Below are positions 1 through 24,220 of a stretch of 64,000 bases of DNA, piece after piece. The DNA comes from Klebsormidium nitens (Eukaryota; Streptophyta; Klebsormidiophyceae; Klebsormidiales; Klebsormidiaceae). Below the pieces are notes generated by a model that made no database searches, had not been told where the DNA came from, and saw only the letters and a list, made by a program, of their open reading frames with translations. The DNA lies in assembly GCA_000708835.1 (NCBI GenBank), contig DF237389.1, forward strand, positions 1-64,000, given 5' to 3'. Each line of letters begins with the position of its first letter. Position 1 is the first letter of the stretch. The translations under genes and the position numbers were made by a program.

Positions 1-2300
1 GAAGCAGACCCGAGGCCGGTCTCTTGGGCATCATGGGGGAGGCTTTGGAATTTACCGTTATTATTATATGGGGGGTTTCCGGAGCATGTTCGAGGCCCTG
101 TTTGAGATCTGCCTATTGGTCGATACGGGCTTTCTGCACGCATCGGAGTCGGAATTGCTCCAAAATCCGAGGAAAGCAGGGCAGGCGGCAGTCCAAAATT
201 TATGAATCTGTCACCCGTGTTCTAGCACATTCGGCGGCAGCTTTCCGGCTTTCCGTCGCGCCCATGACGGCCTATCTGCTCAGCTTCTGTGCGCACTTTG
301 GTGAGCAGTTCGAGGCACTTTGTTGTTGTTTTGCTGCAGTTCTGCTGCTCATTTGTCCGCGCTTGTCCGCTGTTTTGCACCATCTGCCGGGCCCGCGGTC
401 TACAGTTTCCGCAGTTTTCCGGCCATTATGGGCAGCAAATCCTGCAAATGCCCCCTGTTGCCCGGCCTTTGAGACCGGATGCGTCCGCCGTACCCCCGGC
501 CTTCCGGCTCCGGGTCTCTGCATCCTTCTTCTGAGCCTTTCGTGCGAGTTTCTGGGCACATGTGTGCCCGTTTGGGCACAGTTGCGGGACATCTGGGACA
601 GAATGTTTGCGCTGACGGAGCACATGTGGGCGCCGTTTTGGACACGCTGGGGGGCTGAGGTCCGCCTGATCTTCAAGCATTTCCACCTGATGTCTGACTA
701 ATGTTCGGCAAACGCCGCCTGATGTTCGCCTGATGTTCGCCTAATCTCCGCCTGATATTCGCCTAATCTTCGTCTGACCGTTGCCGTTTTTTGGCCGCCG
801 CTGGGGCCGTTTTTGCGAAATTGGCGTGTGAATCGACACCGATGATGTGCGCGTTCGGGCCCAGATTGTTGGGCGGCTTTCACCGATCTGTCACACAAAT
901 CCGCCAGAAGTGCTGCACATTTGCGGCTGAATTGGGGCTGGAAAGCAAGGCGACTAAGGATCGAACCGCGGCTTCTCCGGAGGCCGTTTGGCAATCTGGC
1001 GGCTGATTGCGGGCTGATTGCGGGCTGATCTGCGCGCAAACGGTAGCGGCTCTTCCAGGGCCGGTCTCGCGACTGCGTACTTGTTGTGGATGAGTTCTGA
1101 GACCATCCCAGGCGATTTGGCCACAGGACGCCCGGGTTGGCACCGTTTCCACTCCGCTTTTGGGGCGATTGCGGCCCCATTTGGGTATGCAAGCGGGCGA
1201 CTGTCACCGTGGTTTGGGAGATCCCCGTTTTCGTGCAATGAGATGGGTGGGGACGGTGTCCAGCTCAAACTCGGGCATTTTGCCGACAAACTGGGAGACT
1301 TTCTCCCACAAATGGAAGTGGCGAAAATGACAGGATCGTAATTCCGCCTGTGGCGAAAATGAGAGTTGGCCCCCAAAATTGTGCGTGTGGCTCGGCAAAT
1401 GCTGGCCAATCTGAGACCGTTTGCCAACAGACTCGGCGAAGGCGCAGTTCGATGAACCACTGAGCATTTCCCGGTCCTCTTGAGGCCGAACAGAGGCTGA
1501 GCTGAGGATGAAAGGCAGGTGTTTCAGACCAACTCGACACAGTTTGGAGTCACCCATGGAGCGAAATGTTGGCCGCTGAGGGGTTGGATTTCGTCCTGGT
1601 GCAGCATTTTTGTCGTGAATTTTGATCCCGGCTGTGACCATGCAGCGTCCGGCCAGGCGCAGCTGGCTGGCATTTTGCTGCGGTTCTACAGGCAATTTCT
1701 GGCAATTTGGTGGCAATTTTCGACGAATCTGCGACGCGGAATGCCGGGGGATGTTGGTCCGACTCTGCCAATCTGTCGAGCATTTGTCGAGCCGTGGCGC
1801 GGAGGTGTCCAGCCGAAACGGAGACGGAACAAGGCAGAAGTTGGCGCGATCCGAAGGCAATTGTTTGCTGGTTTCTGCGTGAAAGTTCGGCCGACTGAGG
1901 CCGAATTGCAGCCCGAAGTTGGAAGATTTGGCACCGAGAATCGGGGTTTCGGCCACAGGTTTTCGCCGAAATGAGGCCGAAATGAGGCCGAAATGTGGGC
2001 GTTCGGGGGCCCGCTACAGCCGAAAAACAGCCGAAAATTGGTCAATTCGTTGCCACTTCGAGCGCGGATGGGAGCTGGGCGCGGCCTGGGGAGTACGGAT
2101 CTGCCTGAGCGGACTCCAGATCGGCGAAATTGTATGGCCCGGGCTAAATGGGATAGAGCAAGACTTGATGTACCGGTAGGACTAACCGATGACTGAGATG
2201 AATGCTGCCATTGCAACCTGCATTTGCCGGAACTCCGGTATATTATGGTCAGGGCCGCTAGCTGCATGTCGCGCCGCGGGAGCACACTTCAGACAATTGT
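1..2300. repeat. Biased low-complexity tract of degenerate short repeats
   Basis: No convincing gene is seen. The stretch is built from short recurring words such as GCCTGATGTTCGCC (several tandem copies at about 685-775) and GAGGCCGAAAT (three copies at about 1972-1995), with many variants of GGCCGAATT, GCGAAAATTGG and CGGCTGATTGCGG between. Stop codons are rare in several frames at once because of this composition, so long open frames appear on both strands, but none looks like a known protein or has believable codon use. It may be an eroded satellite or transposon remnant. The repeat character is seen directly; the origin is unknown. Confidence 0.5.
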
Positions 2301-3832
2301 GTTGGCGGCCGGGAGCAACATTAACGCCCTACTATCGGATTCGATTTGAGATACAAAATAAGTATGAATCAGGCCGAGGAGTTGTGGCTGCATTGTGGCA
2401 TGCACTGTCAGCCAACGTTAACGACAGTACGTGGAGCCTATAGGCCTGCTCAGTGGTTGAGCTTTCACCTACATTTTGACGTGCACTCAATGATCTAGCA
2501 TGTACTAATTAACTTAAGAGAAGACCTAGAATTGTAACCGAATCATAACGCAATCGATATACCCCCCATAACCACCCTAGTAGGTAGCTTGTGTCACTTA
2601 TGGCGGCCGCCTAGGCTATCAATGCTTGAATGTGATTAGCTCGATATACCAGTAAGTTCAGCCGCGATTGCATAAATCAAATTAACGAGTCTGCTTGAAA
2701 GGTTGCGGACGTGCGCCGCAGATAGCTAGTAGGGTCTGCGTCCCATGCGTGCGATAGATGGTGAATGGACTGAACACCCGAATGATGACAGTTGTGCGCG
2801 GGACGTGTAAAGGCCTGCGAGTCCGGTCCATACACGACCTTTCCGATAAGTGAACATAGTTTGGCCTTCGTGCGTCTGGACCGCGCAAAACTAAAAGTAT
2901 CAAAATGGGGATGTCCGTGTTCAGAAGCAAGATTTGCCTATGGTACAACATTGATAAGCTTGCAAAGTCTTCACTTTTGGAGCATGTAAATGGCATGATC
3001 TAGACTCTGTTCAAAGCCCGCAAAAACCGCACTGTCAAGACTACAGAAACAATAAGTAGCATGCAAGCAGTAAGCATCCGGTGCAGCGCCCGCCCCTTTT
3101 CCGCTCGCAATAATCTAGATTTGCAACACCAACTTTTCATGGGTTCCCGTACTGCATCGAAAACGAGAAAATGTCACGACCAAAAGCAGAGGAAGTCGTT
3201 AGAGCACATAGCCGAACGACTTGCGAGCAGCACCATTCAGCGTCCTAGAATATAGCAAGACGAACAGCGAAACCGCATGTGAAAGCGAGACATGCAAAGT
3301 CTCGGCCAAGAAAAACCTACGACTAGTCCTGATGTCAGCGAGGGGCGGTGTGGTTGGAAGGGGGTACCCACCTGGTACGCTGCAGTTCAACATTTTCGAC
3401 GTTTTCAAACTTGAGACTCTTCAACACGTTGCCCGAGCTGCAAAGCCGTAGGACATGCTCAACGCCAGTTCCAGAAGAATAACTGCAATCTGAAGCTGTT
3501 TGCGAAGGACCGTCTTGGCATGCAAGAAGACGGGTATGCAACAAGCCGGCGCTCTCGCTAGAAACGGTGCAGCTTAGCAGAGACTGTTGTGGATCCGGAG
3601 ACAGATCGATTCAACGGGTTCCGAGATGGCAACGATCCGAGTCTCGTCATACATGGTCGCCTTCAAGCCGAGTTCAGTACCAAAACCCAGCAGAGCGATA
3701 CATCTTATGCATCTGTGACCCAGAATTTTCTCAGACACAACATAACGCCTTGGAGACCATCAGCCTTTCACAAGCGTTCCACTTTGGTCCTTCCCGCAAT
3801 CACTTTTATCCTAAGATCATCTCCATAAGTTT
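2301..3832. other. Spacer downstream of the hydrolase gene
   Basis: No gene is recognised here. The stretch lies between the degenerate repeat tract and the stop codon of the minus-strand alpha/beta hydrolase, so its right part should hold that gene's 3' untranslated region. No polyadenylation signal could be assigned with confidence, and open frames are short and unlike any family. Confidence 0.4.
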
Positions 3833-6800
3833 TCAAGCGGGAGCAAACTCCGACAGATCGAAGAAAGCCGCGCACCTCGTTCGTTGAATCGACAGCAACT
3901 TGCGCGACGCCACGTCCTGGAAGGTGTTCAGGTAGTTTCGCAGCTTCATTCCGCGCCCCGGAAGGGGAAGCTCTCCCGGAGCGGCCGGAACGGTGGCGAG
4001 CGTCGTCAAATTGTCGGAGCTCTGACTGTGAAGAACGGCCCCCCACTGCTCCCCGGGAATGCGCAGGTACGTGGCAGCAATGAGAGTAGTCAACGCCTTG
4101 TTCACCTGCGGGGAAGAAGAGTTCATCTCTTAAGTACACAAGAGCGAGCGTCGTTAACCTGTCAGAGTCTTCGCTGTAGTAACGGCCCCCCACTGCTACC
4201 CGCGGATGCGAAGATACATGGCCGCAATGAGAGGAGTCAGGGCCTTGTCAATTTGCGGGAGAGGGGAAGGGTTCGGCTCGGGTCAGGAAAGTAGTGAAAA
4301 GCGAATCATCTCCAATCATCTGACCAAACCCTCTTCTGAACAAGGCTCCCGCCTCATGGCGACGAGAAACATTAAGCTGTAAAGAGCGGTGGGTACACCG
4401 CAGAAATTCGTGGTCAGTTCACCAAGCTTCTTTTCCTGATGAGGACTTGGAAGACTCAAGCACGAAGCAGCGAGTTGTGTGCTCGAAAGGAGCAAGAAGT
4501 AAGTATTCGTGCAAAAGAAGAGTTTCACTCTTGCTACCGCGAAAAATGTCCCAAGTGGGCGCTGGCACACGGAGTGCTTAGTGTGAAGATCACCTGGAGA
4601 GGAGGAAATGTTTGCAAGGTAGGGTCTGCAGCGCTGAGAGTAGGGATTCCGGCGTTACAATACAGAGTCTCCGGATTTGAGGAAATTTGTCTTCAGAAAA
4701 TAAGAGAAAAATAAGTCACATAGTTCGTTCGAGGGCTCGAAAGTTCAAAAAATGCCATTTACCAAGGCGGGAAAGCCTTGTTCTCTTGCGCGATTCTTTG
4801 AACAAGCGATTCGAGGTGCCTTTCTCGCAACGGGGCGGTAACTTAGATATTCAAACGTTCGCAGGCAACGCACACAGAACAAAGCAGTCACGGAAACAGG
4901 TGTCAGCAAATGAACCACACCCTCACTAACTTTTTAGCCCAGGTAACGGAAACCGGCAGCGTCTCACTTACCAACCCCAGACTCTCGAAGTGAAGAGGAT
5001 TTCAGAGACATTACCTGTTCGGCAGATTCTCGCAGTACCAGATGCCCCCCGGGCATAACCACCAGTCGCGCGACTGGCGTGAGCCGCTGTGCCAGCTTGT
5101 TCGCATGGTGGACGGAAGCAACAATGTCTCCCCTGGGAAGCAAAGGGATAAGACTTACAGCCTGGTCTAGACTGAGTTTCTAGCAAAACAAAGACACACA
5201 AAGGACAGAGCCAGCTTGTTTCAAATGACGTAGTGTGAGGTGTTCTCGATTGAGTTTCTTAATGAGATTCACAGTCGGGCCTGCTCTGAAACAATCCAAT
5301 GGCGTAAAGCAGGTACTCTCCGTTGCCCGATGAGCGCTCAGCATTTGCACAATCAGGAACTACGTCGTTTGACAAAGCAGCACCAAAACGGATCGTCTCA
5401 ACTTCCGAACACAACTGAAAACCAGGAACCCAAACCAAATGAAGACCTACCGTCCGTGGATGATCGACACGAGGAAGCCCCCAGTGCGGATCGTCTCAAT
5501 CTCCTTGTCATCCACTCGGTGCGTCCAACACGCGTTCTCATGTCCCTTCAACCCGTGCTTCGGCTGCAGCCCCGCCGCAGAAATCGCCTGAACGTATTCC
5601 TTGTACAACACGTCTCGTCGCCGCCCCCCCTCAATCGTTTCCTCCAAGTATTCCTGGGGAGAAAGCAGAGAAGCTGAGCAGTGGAACTCCGATGTGGGCA
5701 GAAAGAAGCTTCGAACACGTCTCGTCACCGGACCCCCTCAATGGGTTCCTCCAAATATGATTCAAGAGAAAGGAGAGGAGCGCCATGATGGTTGGGGTTT
5801 TAAGAACAGGAGGCGTGCAGAGAGGAGCTTGGAACACGTCTCGTCGTCGCCCACCCTCGAACGGATTCTTCAGGTGTTTCTGAGAAACAAGGAGAGAAGC
5901 TGAGCGTGGGGTTCTGATGTGGGCAGTCTTTAAGTTTGAAAGTTGGAGGCGCGCAGAAAGAAGCTTCAGAACAGAGCGCGCAGAGTCGAGTGCGAAAAAA
6001 GGGAGCAAATAGACGTTGTAAAACACGTCTCGTCACTGCTTCACCTCCATAGGTCCCTCCGACTACTCTTGTAGGAGGAGGAGAGAAGCTGAGCAGTGCG
6101 GATCAGAAGTAGGAAAACTTTGAGTTCACAGAGAGGGAGGCGATAAGCGTGATGCTTTGGCAGAATAACTGTGTTGAGGAGAAAGGTGATTCGACGCGGT
6201 AGGATCAAGGTGAAAGAGGTAAGGTCGAGAACTGCAGGACTGGAGGGGAGGCCGTTTGCGCAAGCAGGGGACGGCTGACTCGGTCAGAAAGGCGGGTCAA
6301 GTCGGGTTTCCTTCAAAGTTTTACAGCTCCTAAAGTCAACGGGAGCAATGTCGTGTTTGCAGGAGCGAGACTGTTTTAGAAGCGGCACAAGAGCAGCTTT
6401 GCCAGTACGATTGTATCTGCATTTATCAAGTAAGCTGAGAACAAGTAGCAACGAACTTCGATTTCCAAAGCCTTGCCGGTGCTTGGATTGAGAAGTAATA
6501 TGAGGAAGATGCGGCTTACGGGCGTGAAGTGGCAGTCGAGATCCACGTCAGCGCGCGACTTGGGGTCTTTAGCCTTGAGGAAGCGGTACGAGATGTTGAC
6601 CATTGTCTTGTTCATCTGCACAAAAAAGGTATCAGGAACCATATGTTCGGAACCGACAAGAAGGTGTGGAGAGAAAAGTTGATCGATCCATTTTGCGAGA
6701 GGCAGCTTCCTGTAACGTTTTTGCGCTCGGCAAGGCGCAGGAAGACCACGATAAATCTGGATGTATTGGTGCTCAGATCTCTGCGAAAATATACTCAAAA

Positions 6801-9538
6801 CAATAAGAGCAAGAAAAGCGAAAGACCGCGATGAGCAGTCTGCGGACCAGGAGCTCCGTTCCCCTATATCAGGAGCCTTCTTGCTTTGGTAGGAAAGTGG
6901 CTGTATCGATCAATGATTCAAGTCTTGAAAAAGAACGGCCAAAGATCCCAACTCTGAAAACAAGGCGTTGAGTGCCTAAGAAACTTCGACGGAACCCCAG
7001 ATTGGTCTGACGCTTCATCCTGGTGAAAACCCAACTGAATTTCGGGAACGCTTAACATGCAGAGCCCGAAACCCTTTTCAACAGTCTGCTTGATTAAAGT
7101 AGTAAAGTCACTAAAAGGGTCTTCCGCAGTACAAGATTTGGCTAGGCGACTCAGTCCTTCAGAATGATGCTGTGTTTATTGACTTTCCTAAGCGGTCTAG
7201 AGAAGCTGCCCTTGATGTAAGGACGCTTTATCAGTCCTGGTATCAAACCCATAATGTCCTTACCGCAGGTATACATTCAAAGCCTCCGCCAGTGACGCTG
7301 ATGAGTGCCAAAGACGCAATTCTGTGGGGCGCCATGGCGGCCAATTTGCAGGCGATCATGCCCCCCATCGAGTGCCCAAACACGTGCGCCTTTTCCCACC
7401 CTAGATGGTCCAGCAGGGCGAGGGCGTCTTCCGCCATAATCGTCGTGCTGTGTAAATGATTGAAGTCGTCAATGAAAGTTGGGGTTAATCAGAGTGCGAA
7501 AGCAACGAAAGTCATGTCTGAAAGTTTCATTACATAAAACAACGTGATCTGAACAAGTTATGAAGACAGAGGTTGCTGAGAACCCCACATTGCATATGAT
7601 GAGCGAACAGTCAGATGCCTGTTCATGTCAAGAAACTCTCAAATCCAGACGTCACACAGCCGCTTTGAGATATCGGTTGCATGCAAGCCGGCAGAAATCC
7701 AAGGTGCCCCCCCATCATTTGGCTTTCGTCCGTTACTTCATGATGGGGAGATCGGCTATTTAAACGCTCCAGCTTGGAAAAGCATGAACAATGAGACAAC
7801 GCACCAAGTGATATCCAACAAACACTGACGAATGTGCAGAGGTCTTTCACTCACTTGTAGTCCGACTTCTTCTTTGGGATCGTGCTCCGGCCCACCCCCC
7901 GGTTGTCATACGCACAACACATCCGGCCACCCCCGGGAATTGTGGGCCCCCCGTTTGCATCCCCCGACCCACTTGCTTGCTTCGCCCCATCATCCTCACT
8001 CTTCCCCGCACCGCCCTTGCTGACATCACCAACGCCCTCACTCTTCTCCGCCCCGCCCTTGCTGACATCACCGACGCTCAACGAACTACCCGACGGACTG
8101 AGGCCCACGGAGTCCCTTCTGCCGCTGTCACTCATGCTCTCATCGCTGTCATCGACCTCCAACCCCTCCAGCTCTTCCAGAACCGCTTCCTCCTCTTTTG
8201 ACGCGTGCACTTTTGAGTCCCGATGCTTCTCGGCTCTCGCATTGTCTTCCAACTCTAGTTGCTCGGTGGCGCTCAGCCTGATGTCGCTTCCTGACAACGA
8301 GTGCGTGTTTGGCGAGTTGGGCACGTCTGTGCCCGCCAGTTCTTTCAACTGGTAAGCCCATGCGGCGTGCGTGCCGGCAAGGCCTGCAACGAAAAGATGA
8401 TGTCAGCTTTACTCTATAAAAAGTCTTGGTTGAGCCAGTAAGGAAGATTAAGACTGGTGAGAAAAGAGAGTCTCAGAGGTGAAAGGCAACATGGGCGAGC
8501 ATCTGAGTATGACAAGTGGGCCAAAGGGAACACTGGCAGCGATGTTCGCTATCAAGACATTTCCACATTTCTCTGTCCTAATGTCTTTGTCTTTCTCGCT
8601 CGCTAACCCGCACAATCAGCTGGATCCAAGATCAGACCCATGGCGATTTGTAAGCTCGGTCAAAGGTACTGTTAAGAGCTGAACTTTGCAAGAAATTGGC
8701 AGCAGTGGTGGAAGATATTTTTGGAACCACCTTGCATAGCCAACAAGTGAGAAGCTGCTCAGAATGCAATCTTTTCGTTCAACTACCTGGATGTGAATTA
8801 TGGTCAATAGCATTGCTTTGGCACCAAAAGCTAGAAACATCTGGTGAATAGGGTCCAAAGACTCCTGAAAAGTCTTCGGTGGTGGCGGACTAGAACAAAC
8901 CACCTCCAAAGGCTAAACCGAAAGGAGCATGGCTGAGATCGACTCTTGTGATTTCATGAAGCCTTGCCCACTAAGAGGCTACGCTCAGGACCCCACCGCG
9001 ATCAATCAGACGACCGCCCCACATGTGGAAGCCACGCTAAGAGGGCGATCACATCCAACTTTTAAAGATAATTGATTGCTTTCTTCATTATGGGATGTTT
9101 GCTGGGGACCTTTGTAAATGTGGTGACACTCCAAGCATTGTGCAATCAGTCTGGTCGAGCACAGATGGCTCACCATGATCACAAACTCTCTCAGATACCC
9201 AGTACTCACTGTGAAACTGGCCAAAATACCTATATCTAAGCACTTCGCAAGCCTGGCACAATTGCATGGGCTTTCAGCTAGGGCCAGATTCCTTTGGCAG
9301 GAGTCGGGCGAAATGTCCGCAGAAGAGACTCATAGCAACCTCTCTTTTGTTGGGCACCCACATGCAAGAGCACAGAAGGGCGCCTTCTTGGAAAGGAGCA
9401 CCCAGGACCACAGATGAGCTTCTTACCCATAATCAAGAGGCATTTTGCGTCCCCGCTTCCGTACAACTCGTAAAACAGGTTGACTGGCCGTGTCTTCTTT
9501 CCCTTGGCCCGCTCATGCGACACCTCCAGGAACGGCAT
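3833..9538 (-). CDS. Alpha/beta hydrolase fold protein, 7 exons
   Basis: Exons in coding order: 9538-9427, 8383-7855, 7447-7264, 6615-6520, 5653-5451, 5132-5015, 4105-3833; these join in frame to 504 codons plus stop. The fold shows as FYELYGSG and LAGTHAAWAYQLKEL near the N-terminus, DNRGVGRS before the nucleophile elbow GHSMGG (Ser240), HGRGD (Asp377) and PGGHLV (His405), which form a Ser-Asp-His triad. It resembles plant uncharacterised alpha/beta hydrolases with the DNRGxGRSxxP motif; the substrate is unknown. Residues about 50-190 are an acidic Ser/Gly/Lys-rich insert that splits the strand before DNRG and holds two copies of a 14-residue unit. The C-terminal exon adds a Leu/Pro-rich tail. 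Start chosen as MPFLEV, just before the first beta strand. No clear transit peptide is seen, so location is open. Exons 5 and 7 are accompanied upstream by partial duplicates. Confidence 0.85.
3997..4267 (-). repeat. Tandem partial copy of hydrolase last exon
   Basis: The 5' part of the last exon (about 3997-4115) is repeated at about 4142-4267, offset roughly 146 bp, in the upstream intron. The copy would encode a close match to the exon start (DKALTPLIAAMYLRI), but the acceptor CAG has become CAA and an in-frame TAG follows CGCATCCGCGGG, so it looks non-functional. Confidence 0.8.
5611..6100 (-). repeat. Four-fold tandem copies of hydrolase exon 5 acceptor edge
   Basis: The exon 5 start (acceptor plus the EYLEETIEGGRRRDV segment) is at 5611-5661. 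Degenerate copies beginning with the same CGTCTCGTC word start at 5718, 5837 and 6026, each followed by an AAG(G/C)AGAGAAGC-like stretch as at the true junction. Spacing is 107, 119 and 189 bp. All lie in the intron upstream of the exon. Confidence 0.8.
7996..8079 (-). repeat. In-frame 42-bp coding tandem repeat
   Basis: Two adjacent 42-bp units in hydrolase exon 2 (7996-8037 and 8038-8079) encode VGDVSKGGAEKSEG and VGDVSKGGAGKSED-like 14-residue units inside the low-complexity insert. Few substitutions separate the units, so the duplication is young. Confidence 0.85.
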
Positions 9539-11290
9539 CTTGCAAGAGGCGCCTTAACGCAGTAAGCGATTGCTCTCACCAGCGTGCTTGATAGAAAGAT
9601 CTAGGTGCTAAGTGGCCCAGACTGTTAGGAATCTGGAGAAACTGCACCGTGCAATGCTACAGGTCTATTCAACCAATTTTGTGCAATAAACTTGGGGCGG
9701 AGCAAAAACCCCACGAAGAACGCGCCTACAGCATTACAAACTTTGACTGCAAACCATAGATTACGGAGGACCCTTCTCCACTACTCTCTCAAAGGATCCC
9801 CTTGGCAGTCTATGAGCGCAACCCTGGAAGAAATTGTCTCGAGGTTGTCGCCAAGGGGAAGATTCTCAGAAGAAAAGAACTCCCCTTTACAAGGCTGCAT
9901 TGGTCAATCATGGAAGTGCAACTGCAAGATGCAAGCCATGCTCGCAACTGCGCTCCTTGCCGGAAAGACAATTGTCCAGTCAAAGGCTCGAAGCACACGT
10001 CATGCAGCATTTCGACGAAAATCCATGTGTTGACTTCCAGATGCGGCACTAAATGCGACTACATCGAACGGCATATGCAGCGTCGCCTTCATGATCGACG
10101 GACAGGAAACTAGATGCTGCCGATCGGGTCTCTCACTCTCCCAAGAGATCGGCAGCATCTAGCATAGGTACTCTCACCAGTACACTCTGGAAGCTGGATT
10201 CTGTGCAGTGCGCGGAACCACCATGCACTCGACACCAAACGGGATATTGCCTGGATATTGTTGTCGGCCTATCAGCCGGAACGGTCCTGGCTCCTCACAT
10301 GCAGGCCCCCATCATGGTCCGCAACTGATTACGCACTGATAAGAGCTGGACCTAGCTATTAGCTTGATCCAAAGGTACACAGATTCACAATATATATATG
10401 TTGTATATCTACCATTGTGTGCATATATATAATCTACACGCACGAGCTGGTTGTCATTGCTTGCGATTGGCCCGATCGTGAAACGGACTACCAAACTTGG
10501 ATCATTGATTTGCACTGGATGCATCATGTGACACTTCGATTGTACACCCAACCCTTTCACACGCGCAGATTCATACTAGCCTCGTAATTGGTGGCATACG
10601 TGTAGCAGTAGCTGATTTGTGTCAGTCAGGCGCGCACGAAGTTTCAACAGGCTTTGGGTGTGATCAAGACCATTTCATACACTAGTATGAACACGCCCGC
10701 GGCCTTTATGCAGTGAAAACCAAACCCAAAAGCACAACGGCAGCTGATCAGCGGCCGTTGGACGATCCACGTACGTCATGACCAAGGTGCGTTTCTTGTT
10801 TGTTACGGATTGAATTCTAAGATTTCGAGGCAGTGTTCTCAGTGAGTGACTGGAGCGCTGAAAATGGTTGTCTCTCAACGTCGATCCGTGCTTATCTCGT
10901 ATGTACAATTGATTGGTGCACGGGAAGCCTGCTCTTCCTGTTCTGACATCTGAGCGCTCTGCAGATTTGTGACTCACTCTACACGTTTTGTACTTGACTC
11001 TAGTCTGCGACCAAAAATCTACTAACGACGAACTGTATCTGATCATTTTATAAAAGAGGAATTGCTAAGAGCTTTTTTCTCCGGTCTTTGTCTCTGCCTC
11101 ATCAGGGGCTCATGCCGCAGATGCGCGATTTCGACTATTGTTACACTCCCGACACACATCTATTTTTATGTAAATTTCGTCTTTGAGCACTCACATGAAT
11201 TCTATACTACTCTCACCACCGGTGTATTGACAGCTTATTATGTGGGTTGAGTCCTCTATCTACAAAACTCTGGCCGCATGTCGATCAGGT
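9539..11290. other. Spacer between hydrolase 5' end and Hsp70 3' end
   Basis: No gene is seen. The left part should hold the promoter of the minus-strand hydrolase; the right part holds the 3' untranslated region of Hsp70. It contains a perfect 16-bp inverted repeat (10110-10162) and AT-dinucleotide runs at about 10389-10433. Confidence 0.4.
10110..10162. repeat. Perfect 16-bp inverted repeat with 21-nt loop
   Basis: The arm CTAGATGCTGCCGATC at 10110-10125 is exactly reverse-complemented at 10147-10162, leaving a 21-nt spacer rich in TCTC. It could form a stable hairpin in RNA or be the centre of a foldback element. No target-site duplication was found around it. Confidence 0.9.
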
Positions 11291-23701
<12,411 letters not shown>

Positions 23702-24220
23702 TGCTTCGCTCGCGACGTGCGTCGATTGGACTTTTCTGAAGACAACTAACAACGAGGACGGACAGCTGCACTGCCGTTGCAGACTCTCTAGAGATGCTAG
23801 CTGCTTTTAGCCGCATTTGCCTCAGGCTCCCTCCCATATGGAAACGCAACCGTGAAAGCTTTTGCTGCTTGCATTGAGCCGGGTTTTCTAGAAGCTTTCT
23901 GGTTGGCGACAAGTGGCGCCAGTTGGCTCAGGCTTGCCAAAAGTGAAATGTCATCGGGCTTCCTAACCGTCGATGATACTTTGCCACACGCATTCGACGG
24001 CTTGTAGAATTTGTAGCGAACAATGATGTCCAACTGGCAAGTTTCGATGCCGCACTGGCAGTTTGCTGCCAGAACCTGCTGGAATGTCGGATGTCCCCCG
24101 TCCTAGTTCGCAGCTCGTTTTGCCAGAAGAACGAAGAGCTCTCTCTAGAGTCTAGGGAGGCCCATTTTCTCTGCTGGTGGTGCTCACGGTTACGGCTGCT
24201 GTAATTCTCAAATTGAAGCA
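23702..24220. promoter_or_regulatory. Shared divergent promoter, Hsp70 and VLRF1-domain gene
   Basis: About 520 bp (470 if the upstream Hsp70 ATG is used) separates two divergent start codons, so promoter elements are probably shared. At 23886-23899 the sequence TTCTAGAAGCTTTC has the inverted TTCnnGAA core of a heat-shock element plus a third unit with one mismatch. No TATA box was assigned. Element function is inference. Confidence 0.55.

Noticed and set aside
24-2285. Long open frames on both strands in the first 2.3 kb
   Set aside because: They overlap in several frames because the tract lacks stop-forming words. The translations are Arg/Ser/Pro-rich without any family motif.
5631-6036. 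Tandem hydrolase-like open frames as separate genes
   Set aside because: They are echoes of the exon 5 acceptor edge and carry no other hydrolase part.
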